A program made the translations under genes and the position numbers. From the NCBI GenBank assembly GCA_004020645.1, contig SAQL01000006.1, positions 1 through 64,000 on the forward strand: DNA of 64,000 bases. Direction: 5' to 3'. The notes under the pieces are model-generated. The model saw nothing but the letters and a program-made list of their open reading frames with translations. It ran no database searches and had not been told where the DNA came from. Positions 25,619 through 34,276 of the stretch are shown in pieces (the first letter of the stretch is position 1; each line of letters opens with the position of its first letter). The stretch comes from Mesorhizobium sp. GTDB taxonomy: Bacteria; Pseudomonadota; Alphaproteobacteria; Rhizobiales; Rhizobiaceae.

Positions 25619-25876
25619 TTATCGGCGCCGCCCCGACTGTCGCTGCCTGCGGATGATTGACCCGTCCCAGTCGCGCTCGAACCCCATGTCCTGGAGGCGA
25701 TGATCCGAGAAGCTCGCAATGCGCTGCATCGTCCGACGGTGCTGCAACCCGGCGAACAGGCGGGCGGCTCGTCCGGTGACCGCGATGCGCAGGGATTCGA
25801 TTGCCGCTATGGCCAGGCGTGCAGATGCCGGTTCCAGTCGATCGAAGGCATCCAGATAAGCGTGAATGTTACTCAC
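25619..25876 (-). CDS. DUF1127 (YjiS-like) small protein
   Basis: An 85-residue protein whose C-terminal half is a DUF1127 domain, with RRTMQRIASFSDHRLQDMGF followed by RDWDGSIIRR. Small arginine-rich DUF1127 proteins of alphaproteobacteria have been linked to RNA binding and to phosphate and carbon metabolism in some species. Translation starts at GTG 25876 with GGGAGG 5 nt upstream. It is divergent from the frameshifted LysR gene and 25 nt upstream of the VOC gene on the same strand, so a DUF1127-VOC transcript is possible. Confidence 0.76.
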   Translation of the reverse strand: MSNIHAYLDAFDRLEPASARLAIAAIESLRIAVTGRAARLFAGLQHRRTMQRIASFSDHRLQDMGFERDWDGSIIRRQRQSGRRR

Positions 25877-26019
25877 AGTTACCTCCCGTTTAGGTTTTGC
25901 GTCGTCATCGACGAAGGGTTGGAAAGAGGCGCTTTTGTTGCTGCAAAGTTGCGCTGCTCCTCGCTGGACGACAACCGAATATTTGTGCAGAATATGTGAC
26001 TATCACTCACAGGTGTCCG

Positions 26020-26945
26020 ATGCCGCGCAGACTTCCTCCTTTGACCGCTCTCCCGGCCTTCGACGCGGCGGCTCGTCACCTGAGCTTCACGAAAGCGGCG
26101 GCCGAGTGAACCTGACGCATGGAGCGATCAGTCGCGCCGTCCGCAACCTGGAGGAAAGACTCGGCATTCGGCTCTTCGAGCGAGGAACGCGCTTCGTGCG
26201 CCTCACACCCGCAGGCGCCGCCTATGCAGCGGAAGTCGGCGCAGCCCTGGACCGGATCGGGGCCGCGACGATCGTCGCCACGGCGTCAAGATCGGCAGGT
26301 GTCCTCAACGTCAGCACGTCGGACGGCTTTGCCGGCCGGTGGCTTGTGCCGCGGCTCCATCGTTTCCACCGCGAGAACCGCGACATCGATGTGCGTCTCT
26401 CCACGTCGGGCGTGCACGCGGATTTCATCAGGGACGGAGTCGACGTCGCGATACGCTACGGCGCGGGCGGTTATGAAGGGGTGGTGTCGGAGCTCCTGGC
26501 CGAGGAGGACGTCTCTCCTGTCTGCAGTCCGGAGTTGCTGCACGGAGAACATCCGCTGCGGCAGCCCAGCGACCTTAGACACCACAGGCTTATCCACCAT
26601 GACTTCCGCATCGACTGGGCTATGTGGCTGCAGCGCGCCGGTCTGGACGATATCGATCCCGATGGTGGCGTGAGGTTCGACTCCGCTGCCTATGCTGTCG
26701 AGGCGGCTGTGCAGGGCGAAGGTGTGCTGCTGGGCAGGAGTGCGCTCGTCTCTGCCGATCTGGCAGCCGGGCGACTGGTGCGCCCCTTTGATCTAGCGCT
26801 GGAGTCGAGGTGGAAATACTACGTCGTTTATCCGGATGGGGCGCTGCGGCAGAGGAAGGTCAAGGCGTTCCGCGATTGGCTGTTTAGCGAAATGGCGGCC
26901 AGCCAGAAGGACGCGCAACAGACCCCGCCGGCGCGCCAAGATTGA
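26020..26945 (+). pseudogene. GcvA-like LysR regulator broken by a single-base deletion
   Basis: The first 29 codons from ATG 26020 read PRRLPPLTALPAFDAAARHL then SFTKAAAE and hit a stop. Immediately after, another frame continues NLTHGAISRAVRNLEERLGI through a full effector domain to 26945. Inserting one base in GAGTGAACCTG at about 26106-26116 (expected GAG-CTG-AAC-CTG) restores a normal LysR regulator of about 308 residues of the GcvA type. The break lies inside the HTH, so no DNA-binding protein is made unless frameshifting or a sequencing error explains it. It was probably the regulator of the divergent DUF1127-VOC genes. Confidence 0.82.
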
Positions 26946-27087
26946 AGCGACGGCGCAACCGAGCGCCGTTGAATTTTCGCACTGCCCGGCAAGTGGTTTG
27001 ACGTCGAAATCGCAGCGTTCAACATGACCTTGGCCTTGCACAGGCCGTGTGCCCACAACGCTAAAGCTTTAGCAGTGCGACTTGCGG

Positions 27088-27300
27088 TCATTCAGTTTGG
27101 GCGGTGCTGGCCATTCTCGTGAGCAACGCGACCAGCTCCGGCTGGCGATGGGTCTCGGTTTTGGCGAAGACGGCTTTCAGCTGATTCTTGGCGGTTTCGT
27201 AAGTGACACCCAACTCATCCGCGACGGCCTTCAACTCTGTGCCCGATGGAACCCGGCGAGCCAGTCTCGCCTCGGCAAGGGTCAGCCCGCTCGCCTTAGA
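27088..27300 (-). pseudogene. LuxR-type HTH C-terminal fragment
   Basis: The minus strand reads GLTLAEARLARRVPSGTELK then AVADELGVTYETAKNQLKAV then FAKTETHRQPELVALLTRM before a TGA at 27088-27090. This is a LuxR/GerE DNA-binding domain without a start codon or an N-terminal domain. The fragment runs up against the histidine phosphatase stop at 27296. It is a 5'-truncated relic, similar in architecture to the LuxR fragment at 50505-50762. Confidence 0.75.
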
Positions 27301-27883
27301 GCCACTCCAGGGTTCGTCCCTCTAGCCTGAGCAAGCGATCTTGCGGCACATTCAGGTTTGCGGCTTCTTTCTCGGGCATTCCCAGCACCATGCGAAACAG
27401 GGCGCGCACGACGCCGCCATGTGTCACGCAGACCGTCGGGCGGTCCAACGCGTCGAACCACGGCTTTACCCGTTCGAGCAGCATTTGATAGCTTTCAGCG
27501 CCCTCGCCGGGCGGCAGGAAATTCCATTTGTCGAGGCGCCTCTCCCTGCCCGAGCCCAGATGCTGGGCCTCGAGTTCGGGAAACGTGAAACCCTGCCAGT
27601 CGCCGAAACTCATTTCCACGAGGCGGGGATCGGTGCGGTAGGCCCGCGGATCGAGCCTCATTGCAGCCCGAATGCGCTCCATGGTCTGGCGCGTCCGCCG
27701 CATCGGACTGGCAACAAAGTCGAAATCCTCGGGGTTATGAACGAATTCGGCAAGCCGATGGCCGTTGCGGGTCGCCTGCTCGCAGCCAAGCGGGTTGAGA
27801 TCGGTGTCGGCCTGTCCTTGCAGCCGGGACTCGGCGTTCCACACCGTCTGGCCATGGCGCGCGATGTAGACGAGCGGATACAT
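27296..27883 (-). CDS. Histidine phosphatase family protein (phosphoglycerate-mutase-like)
   Basis: A 195-residue branch-1 histidine phosphatase. The catalytic RHG motif (YIARHGQTVWNAESRLQG) lies at residues 7-24, the second arginine in SPMRRTRQT, the acid residue in EMSFGDWQG and the second histidine in CVTHGGVVRALF. Substrate could be a phosphosugar, cobalamin intermediate or other phosphoester; no specific call is justified. It lies 54 nt downstream of fabI on the same strand. Confidence 0.87.
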   Translation of the reverse strand: MYPLVYIARHGQTVWNAESRLQGQADTDLNPLGCEQATRNGHRLAEFVHNPEDFDFVASPMRRTRQTMERIRAAMRLDPRAYRTDPRLVEMSFGDWQGFTFPELEAQHLGSGRERRLDKWNFLPPGEGAESYQMLLERVKPWFDALDRPTVCVTHGGVVRALFRMVLGMPEKEAANLNVPQDRLLRLEGRTLEWL

Positions 27884-27937
27884 CAGGTCATCCGGAGAGC
27901 GGTCGAGAGCAGGCTGGAGGCGGGAGAGTTCGAGGGG

Positions 27938-28756
27938 TTATTCCTTGACGGTCGAAATATCAGGCGCGTCTACCGCCTTCATGCCGACGACATGGTAACC
28001 GGAATCGACATGGTGGATCTCGCCGGTGACACCGCGTGAAAGGCTGGACAGGAAATAGACGGCTGAATCGCCGACTTCCTCTTGCGTCACCGTCTGCTTC
28101 AGCGGTGAATTGTATTCGTTCCACTTCAATATGTAGCGAAAATCGCCGATGCCGGAAGCAGCCAGCGTCTTGATCGGACCGGCAGAGATGGCGTTGACGC
28201 GGATTTTCTTGGCGCCGAGGTCGACGGCCAGATAGCGCACGCTGGCTTCGAGCGCCGCCTTGGCGACACCCATGACGTTGTAGTGCGGCATCACTTTTTC
28301 CGCACCGTAATAGGTCAGCGTCAGCAGCGAGCCGCCATCGGTCATCAGCGCCTCGGCTCGCTTGGCGATGGTGGTGAAGGAAAACACCGAAATGTCCATG
28401 GTGCGCAGGAAATTGTCGCGCGTCGTCTCGACATAGCGCCCTGTCAGCTCGTCCTTGTCGGAAAAAGCGATGGCGTGCACGAGGAAATCGAGCTTGCCCC
28501 AATGCCTGGCGATGTCGTCGAAGACCGCATCGAGCGTTGCCGGATCGGTCACATCGCAATGGCCGGCGACATGGGCGTTAAGTTCCGCCGCCAGCGGCTC
28601 GACGCGCTTCTTGAACGCCTCACCCTGATAGGTCAGCGCAATCTCGGCGCCGTGGTCGACGCAGGCTTTGGCTATACCATAGGCGATCGACCGATTGTTC
28701 GCGACGCCAAGGACAAGCCCGCGCTTGCCGGCCATAATGCCTTGTCCACCCGCCAT
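27938..28756 (-). CDS. fabI: Enoyl-[acyl-carrier-protein] reductase, FabI type
   Basis: A 272-residue NAD(P)H-dependent enoyl-ACP reductase that completes each cycle of type II fatty-acid synthesis. It has the divergent Rossmann motif GVANNRSIAYGIAKA, HAIAFSDKDELTGRY, and the active-site Tyr-x6-Lys region (TLTYYGAEKVMPHYNVMGVA then KAALE). The start at 28756 is used; an internal ATG at residue 8 is also possible. It is followed by the phosphatase gene and preceded by a dnaJ-like gene, separated by a mosaic repeat. Confidence 0.94.
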   Translation of the reverse strand: MAGGQGIMAGKRGLVLGVANNRSIAYGIAKACVDHGAEIALTYQGEAFKKRVEPLAAELNAHVAGHCDVTDPATLDAVFDDIARHWGKLDFLVHAIAFSDKDELTGRYVETTRDNFLRTMDISVFSFTTIAKRAEALMTDGGSLLTLTYYGAEKVMPHYNVMGVAKAALEASVRYLAVDLGAKKIRVNAISAGPIKTLAASGIGDFRYILKWNEYNSPLKQTVTQEEVGDSAVYFLSSLSRGVTGEIHHVDSGYHVVGMKAVDAPDISTVKE

Positions 28757-28837
28757 GTGAGCGCTCTCCGCAAGATCTTCTGCTTTGTGGAGTGGCTATC
28801 GCACAGGCACAGAGCCCCTTCAAGCGCTCAACACGGA

Positions 28838-28984
28838 CAGTTCAGGGGACAAAAGCATCGCTCCACAGCGCCGCGCGTCCTTTTGGACGCGCAAACGGCA
28901 CTGTAACACCTAATCTTGCGCATGATCCCCAGCGAAAATCGATTCCGATTTTTGCTGCGCTGACCTTCGATTAGGGGTCATGCG
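28838..28984. repeat. Mosaic intergenic repeat between dnaJ-like gene and fabI
   Basis: Contains a perfect hairpin GCGCGTCC-TTTT-GGACGCGC (28873-28892). Further on, ATGATCCCC and the AAAATCG/CGATTTT-like dyad lie between 28920 and 28962, ending in GGGGTCATGCGC. It carries the same modules as 24354-24441 in rearranged order. It fills the whole gap between the two minus-strand genes and may affect the dnaJ 3' end and fabI expression. Confidence 0.7.
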
Positions 28985-29905
28985 CTAGCGTTTCCGGTTG
29001 CGCATCAGCGCTTCGAGATCGCTGTCGCCCCCTTCAGGCAGCATCAGCCGCACATGCGCGTAGAGATCACCGTGACCGCCAACTTTTTCCGGCAGGCCTC
29101 TGCCCTTCAGCCGCAGGACCTTGTCCGAGCTCGACCAGGCGGGAACATTGACCGCAAGCTTGCCGGTCGGCGTTTCGACCGCCACCTTGGCACCCAGCAC
29201 GGCATCCGCCAGTGCAACCGGCAGGTCGGCGTGGAGATCGCGGCCTTCGACACGGTAGCGCGGGTGCCGCCGGAAGCGGATCTTGACCAGCGCGTCGCCC
29301 GGCTGCCCCGGCCCTTGCTCGCCCTGGCCTTTCAGCCGGATCGTCTGGCCGTCCTCGACATAGGCTGGCAGCTTGACGGCGACCTTGCGCCCGTCGGGGA
29401 ACATCGCCGTCACCTTCTCCGCAGTCGCCGCTTCCTCGATGGTGATGTCGAGCGTCACGTTCAGGTCGGCGCCGGACGGCGCCTGCCGGCCGGCGCCCAT
29501 GCCGGCACCGCGAGAGAAGGTCTCGCCGAAAATCTGGCTGAAGATGTCGCTGTTGCCGTCGAACGGATCGCCGCTCGGACGGCTTGAGCGAAACTCGAAA
29601 CGTGAGCCGCCCGGCCCTTGCTGCCGGCGAAAACCGGCGAACGGATCGGCGCCGCCGGCGGCACCCTCGAAGCCTTGAAAGCGCGGCTTGCCCTCGGCGT
29701 CAATCTCGCCGCGATCGAAAGCCGCACGGTTTTTCTCGTCGCCGACAATCTCGTAAGCCTGGTTGGCTGCGGCAAACCGCTCCTTCGCCTTGGGATCCGG
29801 ATTCTGGTCCGGATGATACTCCTTGGCGAGTTTGCGGTACGCCGATTTTATATCCTTGGCCGATGCGTTCTTAGCAACGCCCAGCACCTCATAGGGGTCG
29901 CGCAT
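28985..29905 (-). CDS. DnaJ-type co-chaperone without zinc domain (CbpA-like)
   Basis: A 306-residue type II J-protein. The J domain (residues 3-68) has the essential HPD at 31-33 ([19 protein letters not shown]). A Gly/Phe-rich linker follows ([20 protein letters not shown]), then the C-terminal substrate-binding beta-barrels ([38 protein letters not shown]). The cysteine zinc-finger of DnaJ is absent. It stimulates Hsp70 (DnaK) on substrates. It is upstream of fabI on the same strand and downstream of the lipoprotein gene. Confidence 0.9.
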   Translation of the reverse strand: MRDPYEVLGVAKNASAKDIKSAYRKLAKEYHPDQNPDPKAKERFAAANQAYEIVGDEKNRAAFDRGEIDAEGKPRFQGFEGAAGGADPFAGFRRQQGPGGSRFEFRSSRPSGDPFDGNSDIFSQIFGETFSRGAGMGAGRQAPSGADLNVTLDITIEEAATAEKVTAMFPDGRKVAVKLPAYVEDGQTIRLKGQGEQGPGQPGDALVKIRFRRHPRYRVEGRDLHADLPVALADAVLGAKVAVETPTGKLAVNVPAWSSSDKVLRLKGRGLPEKVGGHGDLYAHVRLMLPEGGDSDLEALMRNRKR

Positions 29906-30004
29906 GCTTCCTGCCCTGGAGAAGAAGTGAGTCCACGATTGCCACCTATATGCGCTCGCATAGGAAGAAATTCCAGTGGCGCGCGGTCATATGATGGCGG
30001 AAAA

Positions 30005-30481
30005 TCAGAGGGCTTTGAAGTCCTGCATCCGCCACGCGCCGGCGCCGGCCAGGCACACCTCGCCCTTGAACAGGGCGACGCCGTCGAAGCTTTCGCGCGA
30101 CGCGGTGAATCGGCGGCAAAGCTGACCGTTGTCCCTAGACTCCGCCAGTTCGATGATCGAGCCCCGCGAACCGGTATCGGAATTCGCCCAGGGAACGGCT
30201 TGCCCGCCAAGTTCCTGAATATCGGCGGAAGACACCGCGTTGCGGATCGTCGCCTGGTCCGAGGCGCGATCCTGGTCGATCGGCGAGGCAACAGCAGGCG
30301 TGCTGCTGGTCAGGATCGTACGGTCGACCTCCGCCTGCTCCAAACTGAAGCCGCCGGCACCGCAGGCGGCAAGCGGCAAGGCGACCAGCACGATCGCGGC
30401 GGCCTTGACCGCAGCCTGGGCGCTGGCCGAAGCAACGAGGCTCCATTGCCTGCTATCAAAAGGTTGCGCGATGCGCGACAA
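30005..30481 (-). CDS. Putative surface lipoprotein, RT0821/Lpp0805-like
   Basis: A 158-residue predicted lipoprotein. An N-terminal hydrophobic segment ends in the lipobox LAAC ([13 protein letters not shown]). The C-terminal half ([20 protein letters not shown] ... [20 protein letters not shown]) resembles the RT0821/Lpp0805 surface-protein group related to the rickettsial 17-kDa antigen. The likely start is TTG at 30481, with GGGGAG 9 nt upstream; longer in-frame ATG starts run into the divergent pdxH gene. It is probably attached to the outer membrane, function unknown. Confidence 0.66.
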   Translation of the reverse strand: MSRIAQPFDSRQWSLVASASAQAAVKAAAIVLVALPLAACGAGGFSLEQAEVDRTILTSSTPAVASPIDQDRASDQATIRNAVSSADIQELGGQAVPWANSDTGSRGSIIELAESRDNGQLCRRFTASRESFDGVALFKGEVCLAGAGAWRMQDFKAL

Positions 30482-30521
30482 TCGGCAATCTCCCCGGCCG
30501 GCAATAGAATTTGGAAAAACT

Positions 30522-31139
30522 ATGAGCGAAACTGAGTTAACAAGCGGTGACTTTACCGAGGCTGCCGAGCCATTCCGCCTCTTTGCCGCATGGCTCGACG
30601 ACGCGACGAAGAGTGAGATCAACGATCCCAACAGCGTGGCGCTGGCGACCGTCGATGCCGAGGGCATGCCGAATGTGCGGATGGTGCTGCTCAAGGGGTT
30701 CGATGAAAGCGGATTTGTGTTCTATACGAATTTCGAGAGCGCCAAAGGCCGCGAGATTCTTGGCAGCATGAAGGCGGCGATGTGCTTTCACTGGAAATCG
30801 CTGCGCCGGCAGGTGCGCGCGCGCGGGCCGGTGGAGATCGTTACCGAGGCGGAAGCGGACGCCTATTACGCGACGCGTCCGCGCGGCAGCCGAATCGGCG
30901 CTTGGGCCTCGAAACAATCGCGGCCGCTGGAGAGCCGCTTCGCACTGGAAAAAGCCGTCGCCGAATACACGGCGCGCCATGCGGTCGGCGAGATCCCACG
31001 GCCGAAACACTGGTCGGGCTTCCGTATCGTCCCGCAGACGATCGAGTTCTGGCACGACCGGCCTTTCCGGCTGCACGACCGCGTCGTCTTTTCCCGCAAC
31101 GCCAAGGGCGGCTGGGACAAGACAAGGCTTTACCCCTAA
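30522..31139 (+). CDS. pdxH: Pyridoxine/pyridoxamine 5'-phosphate oxidase
   Basis: A 205-residue FMN oxidase that makes pyridoxal 5'-phosphate from pyridoxine or pyridoxamine phosphate. The family segments [31 protein letters not shown] and the C-terminal [20 protein letters not shown] then DRVVFSR are intact. The ATG at 30522 gives the standard start; a frame open further upstream overlaps the divergent lipoprotein gene. Its stop overlaps the end of the convergent enoyl-CoA hydratase gene by 4 nt. Confidence 0.95.
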   Translation: MSETELTSGDFTEAAEPFRLFAAWLDDATKSEINDPNSVALATVDAEGMPNVRMVLLKGFDESGFVFYTNFESAKGREILGSMKAAMCFHWKSLRRQVRARGPVEIVTEAEADAYYATRPRGSRIGAWASKQSRPLESRFALEKAVAEYTARHAVGEIPRPKHWSGFRIVPQTIEFWHDRPFRLHDRVVFSRNAKGGWDKTRLYP

Positions 31140-31894
31140 TTACCAGCTCTCTTCCTGGTCATGAAGGCCATCAAGGCCGCGCGGGCCTCGTCGGATTTGA
31201 GCCGCTCGCGGAAATACTCGCTTTCCTGGCCGATGCGGGCAACGAGCTCTTCACGCGAGCCGCGCATCAGGTCGAGCGCGATCTTCAGCGCTTGCGGCGG
31301 CTTGGCCGCAATCTGGCCGGCCGCTGCAAGCACGGAGGCTTCGAGTTCGTTTTCCTCGACCACCGCGTAGATCAGTCCGGAAGCCTTCGCCCGCTCGGCC
31401 GAAAAAGCTTCGCCGAGGCCAAGCAGCGCGAAGGCGCCTTGCCGGCCGAGAATCTGCGGCGCGAGCAGGCTCGACCCCGCCTCGGGGACCAGGCCGAGAT
31501 CGACGAAGGGCGTGCGGAACATTGTGCGCGGCGTGGCGAAGGTCAGGTCGCAATGCAGGTTGAGCGTGGTGCCGATACCGACCGCGATGCCGTCGACGCC
31601 GGAAACCATGGGCTTTTCCGCCCTGGCCAGCGCCATCAGGAAATCCCAGACCTCGGTGCCGCCCTCGCCGCCGGTGGCGACGACCATGAAATCGGCAAGG
31701 TCGTTGCCGGACGAGAAAGCGCCTGAAACACCGAGGAAGACGTGAACACGGATCGCCGGATCCGCGTCGCCCTCGGCAAGGGCTTTGGACATTTTCGCAT
31801 ACATGGCGCGCGTCAAGGCGTTCTTCTTGTCCGGACGGTTCATGCGGATGATCTGGATGGCGCCCTGGCGCTCGACGAGGATATGGTCTGTCAC
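31136..31894 (-). CDS. Enoyl-CoA hydratase/isomerase family protein
   Basis: A 252-residue crotonase-fold protein. The oxyanion-hole strand [16 protein letters not shown], the central [18 protein letters not shown] and the acidic [14 protein letters not shown] are present. Such enzymes hydrate or isomerise enoyl-CoA in beta-oxidation or related catabolism. The likely start is GTG at 31894 ([11 protein letters not shown]), with AAAGGA upstream; the longer frame adds unrelated sequence. It follows an acyl-CoA dehydrogenase gene by 53 nt on the same strand, forming a small fatty-acid oxidation unit. Confidence 0.87.
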   Translation of the reverse strand: MTDHILVERQGAIQIIRMNRPDKKNALTRAMYAKMSKALAEGDADPAIRVHVFLGVSGAFSSGNDLADFMVVATGGEGGTEVWDFLMALARAEKPMVSGVDGIAVGIGTTLNLHCDLTFATPRTMFRTPFVDLGLVPEAGSSLLAPQILGRQGAFALLGLGEAFSAERAKASGLIYAVVEENELEASVLAAAGQIAAKPPQALKIALDLMRGSREELVARIGQESEYFRERLKSDEARAALMAFMTRKRAGN

Positions 31895-31947
31895 GGGTGG
31901 TCCTTTGTGAAACGCCGGGCTTTTGTGAAACGTCGACCTTGTGGATG

Positions 31948-33717
31948 TCAGGCAGAAATCAGTGCCTTGCCGGCAGCGGCAAGGCTTTCGGCGCCGCCAA
32001 TGACGCGCTCCTTCAGCGCGCCAGCCTCGCCAAGCAGGTTTTCGGCGAAGAAACGGCAAAGGGCGACGCGGCTTTGGTCGGCAAGCGCACCGCGTGCCAG
32101 ATAGGCGCCGCCCGCCGCAAGCGAGATCAGCCGCAGATACGGCGTCGCACCGGCCAGCGCCTCGTCCGAACGCCCGTCGGCAAGCAGCCCTTGCAGGAAA
32201 CGCGTCGCCTGGCCGAGGTCGTCGAGCGCCTGGTCGAGAGCATCGGCGGTGCGGCCAAAACCTTGAAGATTTAAGGTCCGCACTTGATTGGCGACCGCTT
32301 TCAGTTCGGCGATGTAACCATGCACATGCTCGCCACCGCCAAGCGGCAGCTTGCGCGCAACCAGGTCGATCGCCTGGATACCGTTGGTGCCTTCGTAGAT
32401 CGGCGCGATGCGCGCGTCACGATAAAGTGCTGCCGCACCGGTCTCCTCGATGAAACCCATGCCACCATGAACCTGCAACCCGAGCGAGGCGACCTCGACG
32501 CCGACATCGGTGGAAAAGGCCTTGGCCAGCGGCGTCAACAGATTGGCACGTTCCTGCCAGTGGGTAGCTTCATCGCCGACGGATACGCGCGCGTGGTCAA
32601 TGGCATGCGCACAGGAATAGCTGATGGCGCGCGCAATCTGGGTCAGCGCCTTCATGGTCAGGAGATTGCGCTGCACGTCCGGGTGATGGACGATCGGCGC
32701 CATGCCGTTGCCGTCATAGCTTACAGCCTTGCCTTGCTGGCGGTCATTGGCGTAGGCGAGCGCCTTCTGCGTGGCTGTTTCGGCAACCGCCACGCCCTGC
32801 ATGCCGACGGCGAGCCGCGCATTGTTCATCATGGTGAACATGCAGGCGAGCCCCTTGTTTTCCTCGCCGATCAGCCAGCCGATCGCGCCGGGGGTGGTCC
32901 CTTCGAAACCGTCGCCATAGATCATGGTGCAGGTCGGCGAGGCGTGGATGCCCAATTTGTGCTCCAGCCCGGAGCAGAAGACGTCGTTGCGTGCGCCCAG
33001 CGCGCCGTCGTCGCCGACAAGGAATTTCGGCACCAGGAACAGCGAAAGGCCACGCGTGCCGGCCGGCGCGTCCGGCAGCCGCGCCAGCACCAGATGGATG
33101 ATGTTGTCGGTGAAATCGTGCTCCCCATAGGTGATGAAAATCTTCTGGCCGAAGATGCGATAGGTGCCGTCGCCGGCCGGCTCGGCGCGGGCGCGCAAGG
33201 CATTCAGATCCGAGCCCGCCTGCGGCTCGGTCAGGTTCATCGTGCCCATCCATTCGCCGGAGACGAGTTTTTCCAAGTATTTTGCCTTCAGCGCCTGTGA
33301 GGCGTGCTTGTCGAGTGCTTCGACCGCGCCCATGGTCAGCGTCGGGCCGATGCCGAAGGCCATGGCGGCGGAGTTCCACATTTCGAGCGCCGCCACCCCC
33401 AGCATGGTCGGCAGTGCCTGGCCGCCGAATTCCTCCGGTGCGGACAGCGCGTTCCAGCCGCCGTCGATCCAGCGGCGATAAAGCGCCTTCCAGCCGGACG
33501 GCATGGTGACGGCAGCGCCGCTTAGCACCGCGCCTTGTTCATCGCCCATCTTGTAGAGCGGCGCGACCTCTTCGCTGGCGAAGCGGCCGGCTTCCGCCAG
33601 AATGGCGTCGACGAGATCTTCGCCAAGGTCGCCAAACGTGCCGGCGTCAAGCGCCGGCTTCAGGCCGGCCACATGCTTCAGCGTGAAAGCGATTTCCTCG
33701 ACCGGTGCCCGATACAT
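31948..33717 (-). CDS. Acyl-CoA dehydrogenase with C-terminal extension
   Basis: A 589-residue flavoprotein of the long acyl-CoA dehydrogenase class. Central signatures are MNLTEPQAGSDLNALRARAE, FGQKIFITYGEHD and GFEGTTPGAIGWLIGEENKG. The C-terminal half includes LQVHGGMGFIEETGAAALYR and YEGTNGIQAIDLVARKL, where the glutamate is the expected catalytic base. The C-terminal extra helical domain is usual for this class. It introduces the alpha-beta double bond in acyl-CoA. The ATG at 33717 follows AGGAGG; an upstream in-frame start at 33861 is not conserved. The hydratase gene follows it. Confidence 0.92.
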   Translation of the reverse strand: MYRAPVEEIAFTLKHVAGLKPALDAGTFGDLGEDLVDAILAEAGRFASEEVAPLYKMGDEQGAVLSGAAVTMPSGWKALYRRWIDGGWNALSAPEEFGGQALPTMLGVAALEMWNSAAMAFGIGPTLTMGAVEALDKHASQALKAKYLEKLVSGEWMGTMNLTEPQAGSDLNALRARAEPAGDGTYRIFGQKIFITYGEHDFTDNIIHLVLARLPDAPAGTRGLSLFLVPKFLVGDDGALGARNDVFCSGLEHKLGIHASPTCTMIYGDGFEGTTPGAIGWLIGEENKGLACMFTMMNNARLAVGMQGVAVAETATQKALAYANDRQQGKAVSYDGNGMAPIVHHPDVQRNLLTMKALTQIARAISYSCAHAIDHARVSVGDEATHWQERANLLTPLAKAFSTDVGVEVASLGLQVHGGMGFIEETGAAALYRDARIAPIYEGTNGIQAIDLVARKLPLGGGEHVHGYIAELKAVANQVRTLNLQGFGRTADALDQALDDLGQATRFLQGLLADGRSDEALAGATPYLRLISLAAGGAYLARGALADQSRVALCRFFAENLLGEAGALKERVIGGAESLAAAGKALISA

Positions 33718-33841
33718 GCCGCTCGCTCCTCCTTTGTCCGGCAGGGGCAACTTAATATCCGTGCCGACACAAAACCATTCGCTTTTGGGTAGCCTCTCCC
33801 GCCTTCTTTTTACGTAAACGTCAAATTTTGTCACGCGGATT

Positions 33842-34276
33842 TTGCAATTGGAGCTGTTCACGCTAAAATCCGCAAAAAGCCGGACAAGTCGACCGGCGAC
33901 AGATCAAGAATACCGGATCGGCCCGCCCGTGCTCGCCAGACCTGACGCCTATCGCTGCATCGAATACGGTCTGCCCTATCGAGCGGCAGGTTTTTGGCAC
34001 CATCGGGGCAAGATCGAGGACGGCGCCGCCTATTGGTCGGATCGCGGCATTCTGTGTTCGCCGCAATGCTCGCTGGCCCATCACCGCAAGCGCCAGGCTG
34101 AGGGAGCGCTGCCGCAAGCGCCGGCGGCCGAGCCCGTTCCAGCCGCTCTCCCTCCGTTGATGGCCAGCAAAGCCACTACCGGCAGAATTGCGGCATTCGC
34201 CGCGGGCCGCCGAAAGCATTTCCTTAACCATGGCGGTTCAGGATCAAATTTTGGCCAGCAAGGATCTGCTGTTTGA
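33842..34276 (+). CDS. Hypothetical Cys/His/Trp-containing protein, coupled to the lysozyme gene
   Basis: A frame of up to 144 residues that I do not recognise. Its core (YRCIEYGLPYRAAGFWHHRG then KIEDGAAYWSDRGILCSPQC followed by SLAHHRKRQ) has three cysteines and several histidines, suggesting a small metal-binding or compact domain. The tail is rich in alanine and proline and probably disordered. The only visible starts are weak (TTG at 33842, or later). Its stop overlaps the TTG start of the GH25 gene (TTGA), a coupling that supports both reading frames being real. Confidence 0.45.
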   Translation: MQLELFTLKSAKSRTSRPATDQEYRIGPPVLARPDAYRCIEYGLPYRAAGFWHHRGKIEDGAAYWSDRGILCSPQCSLAHHRKRQAEGALPQAPAAEPVPAALPPLMASKATTGRIAAFAAGRRKHFLNHGGSGSNFGQQGSAV

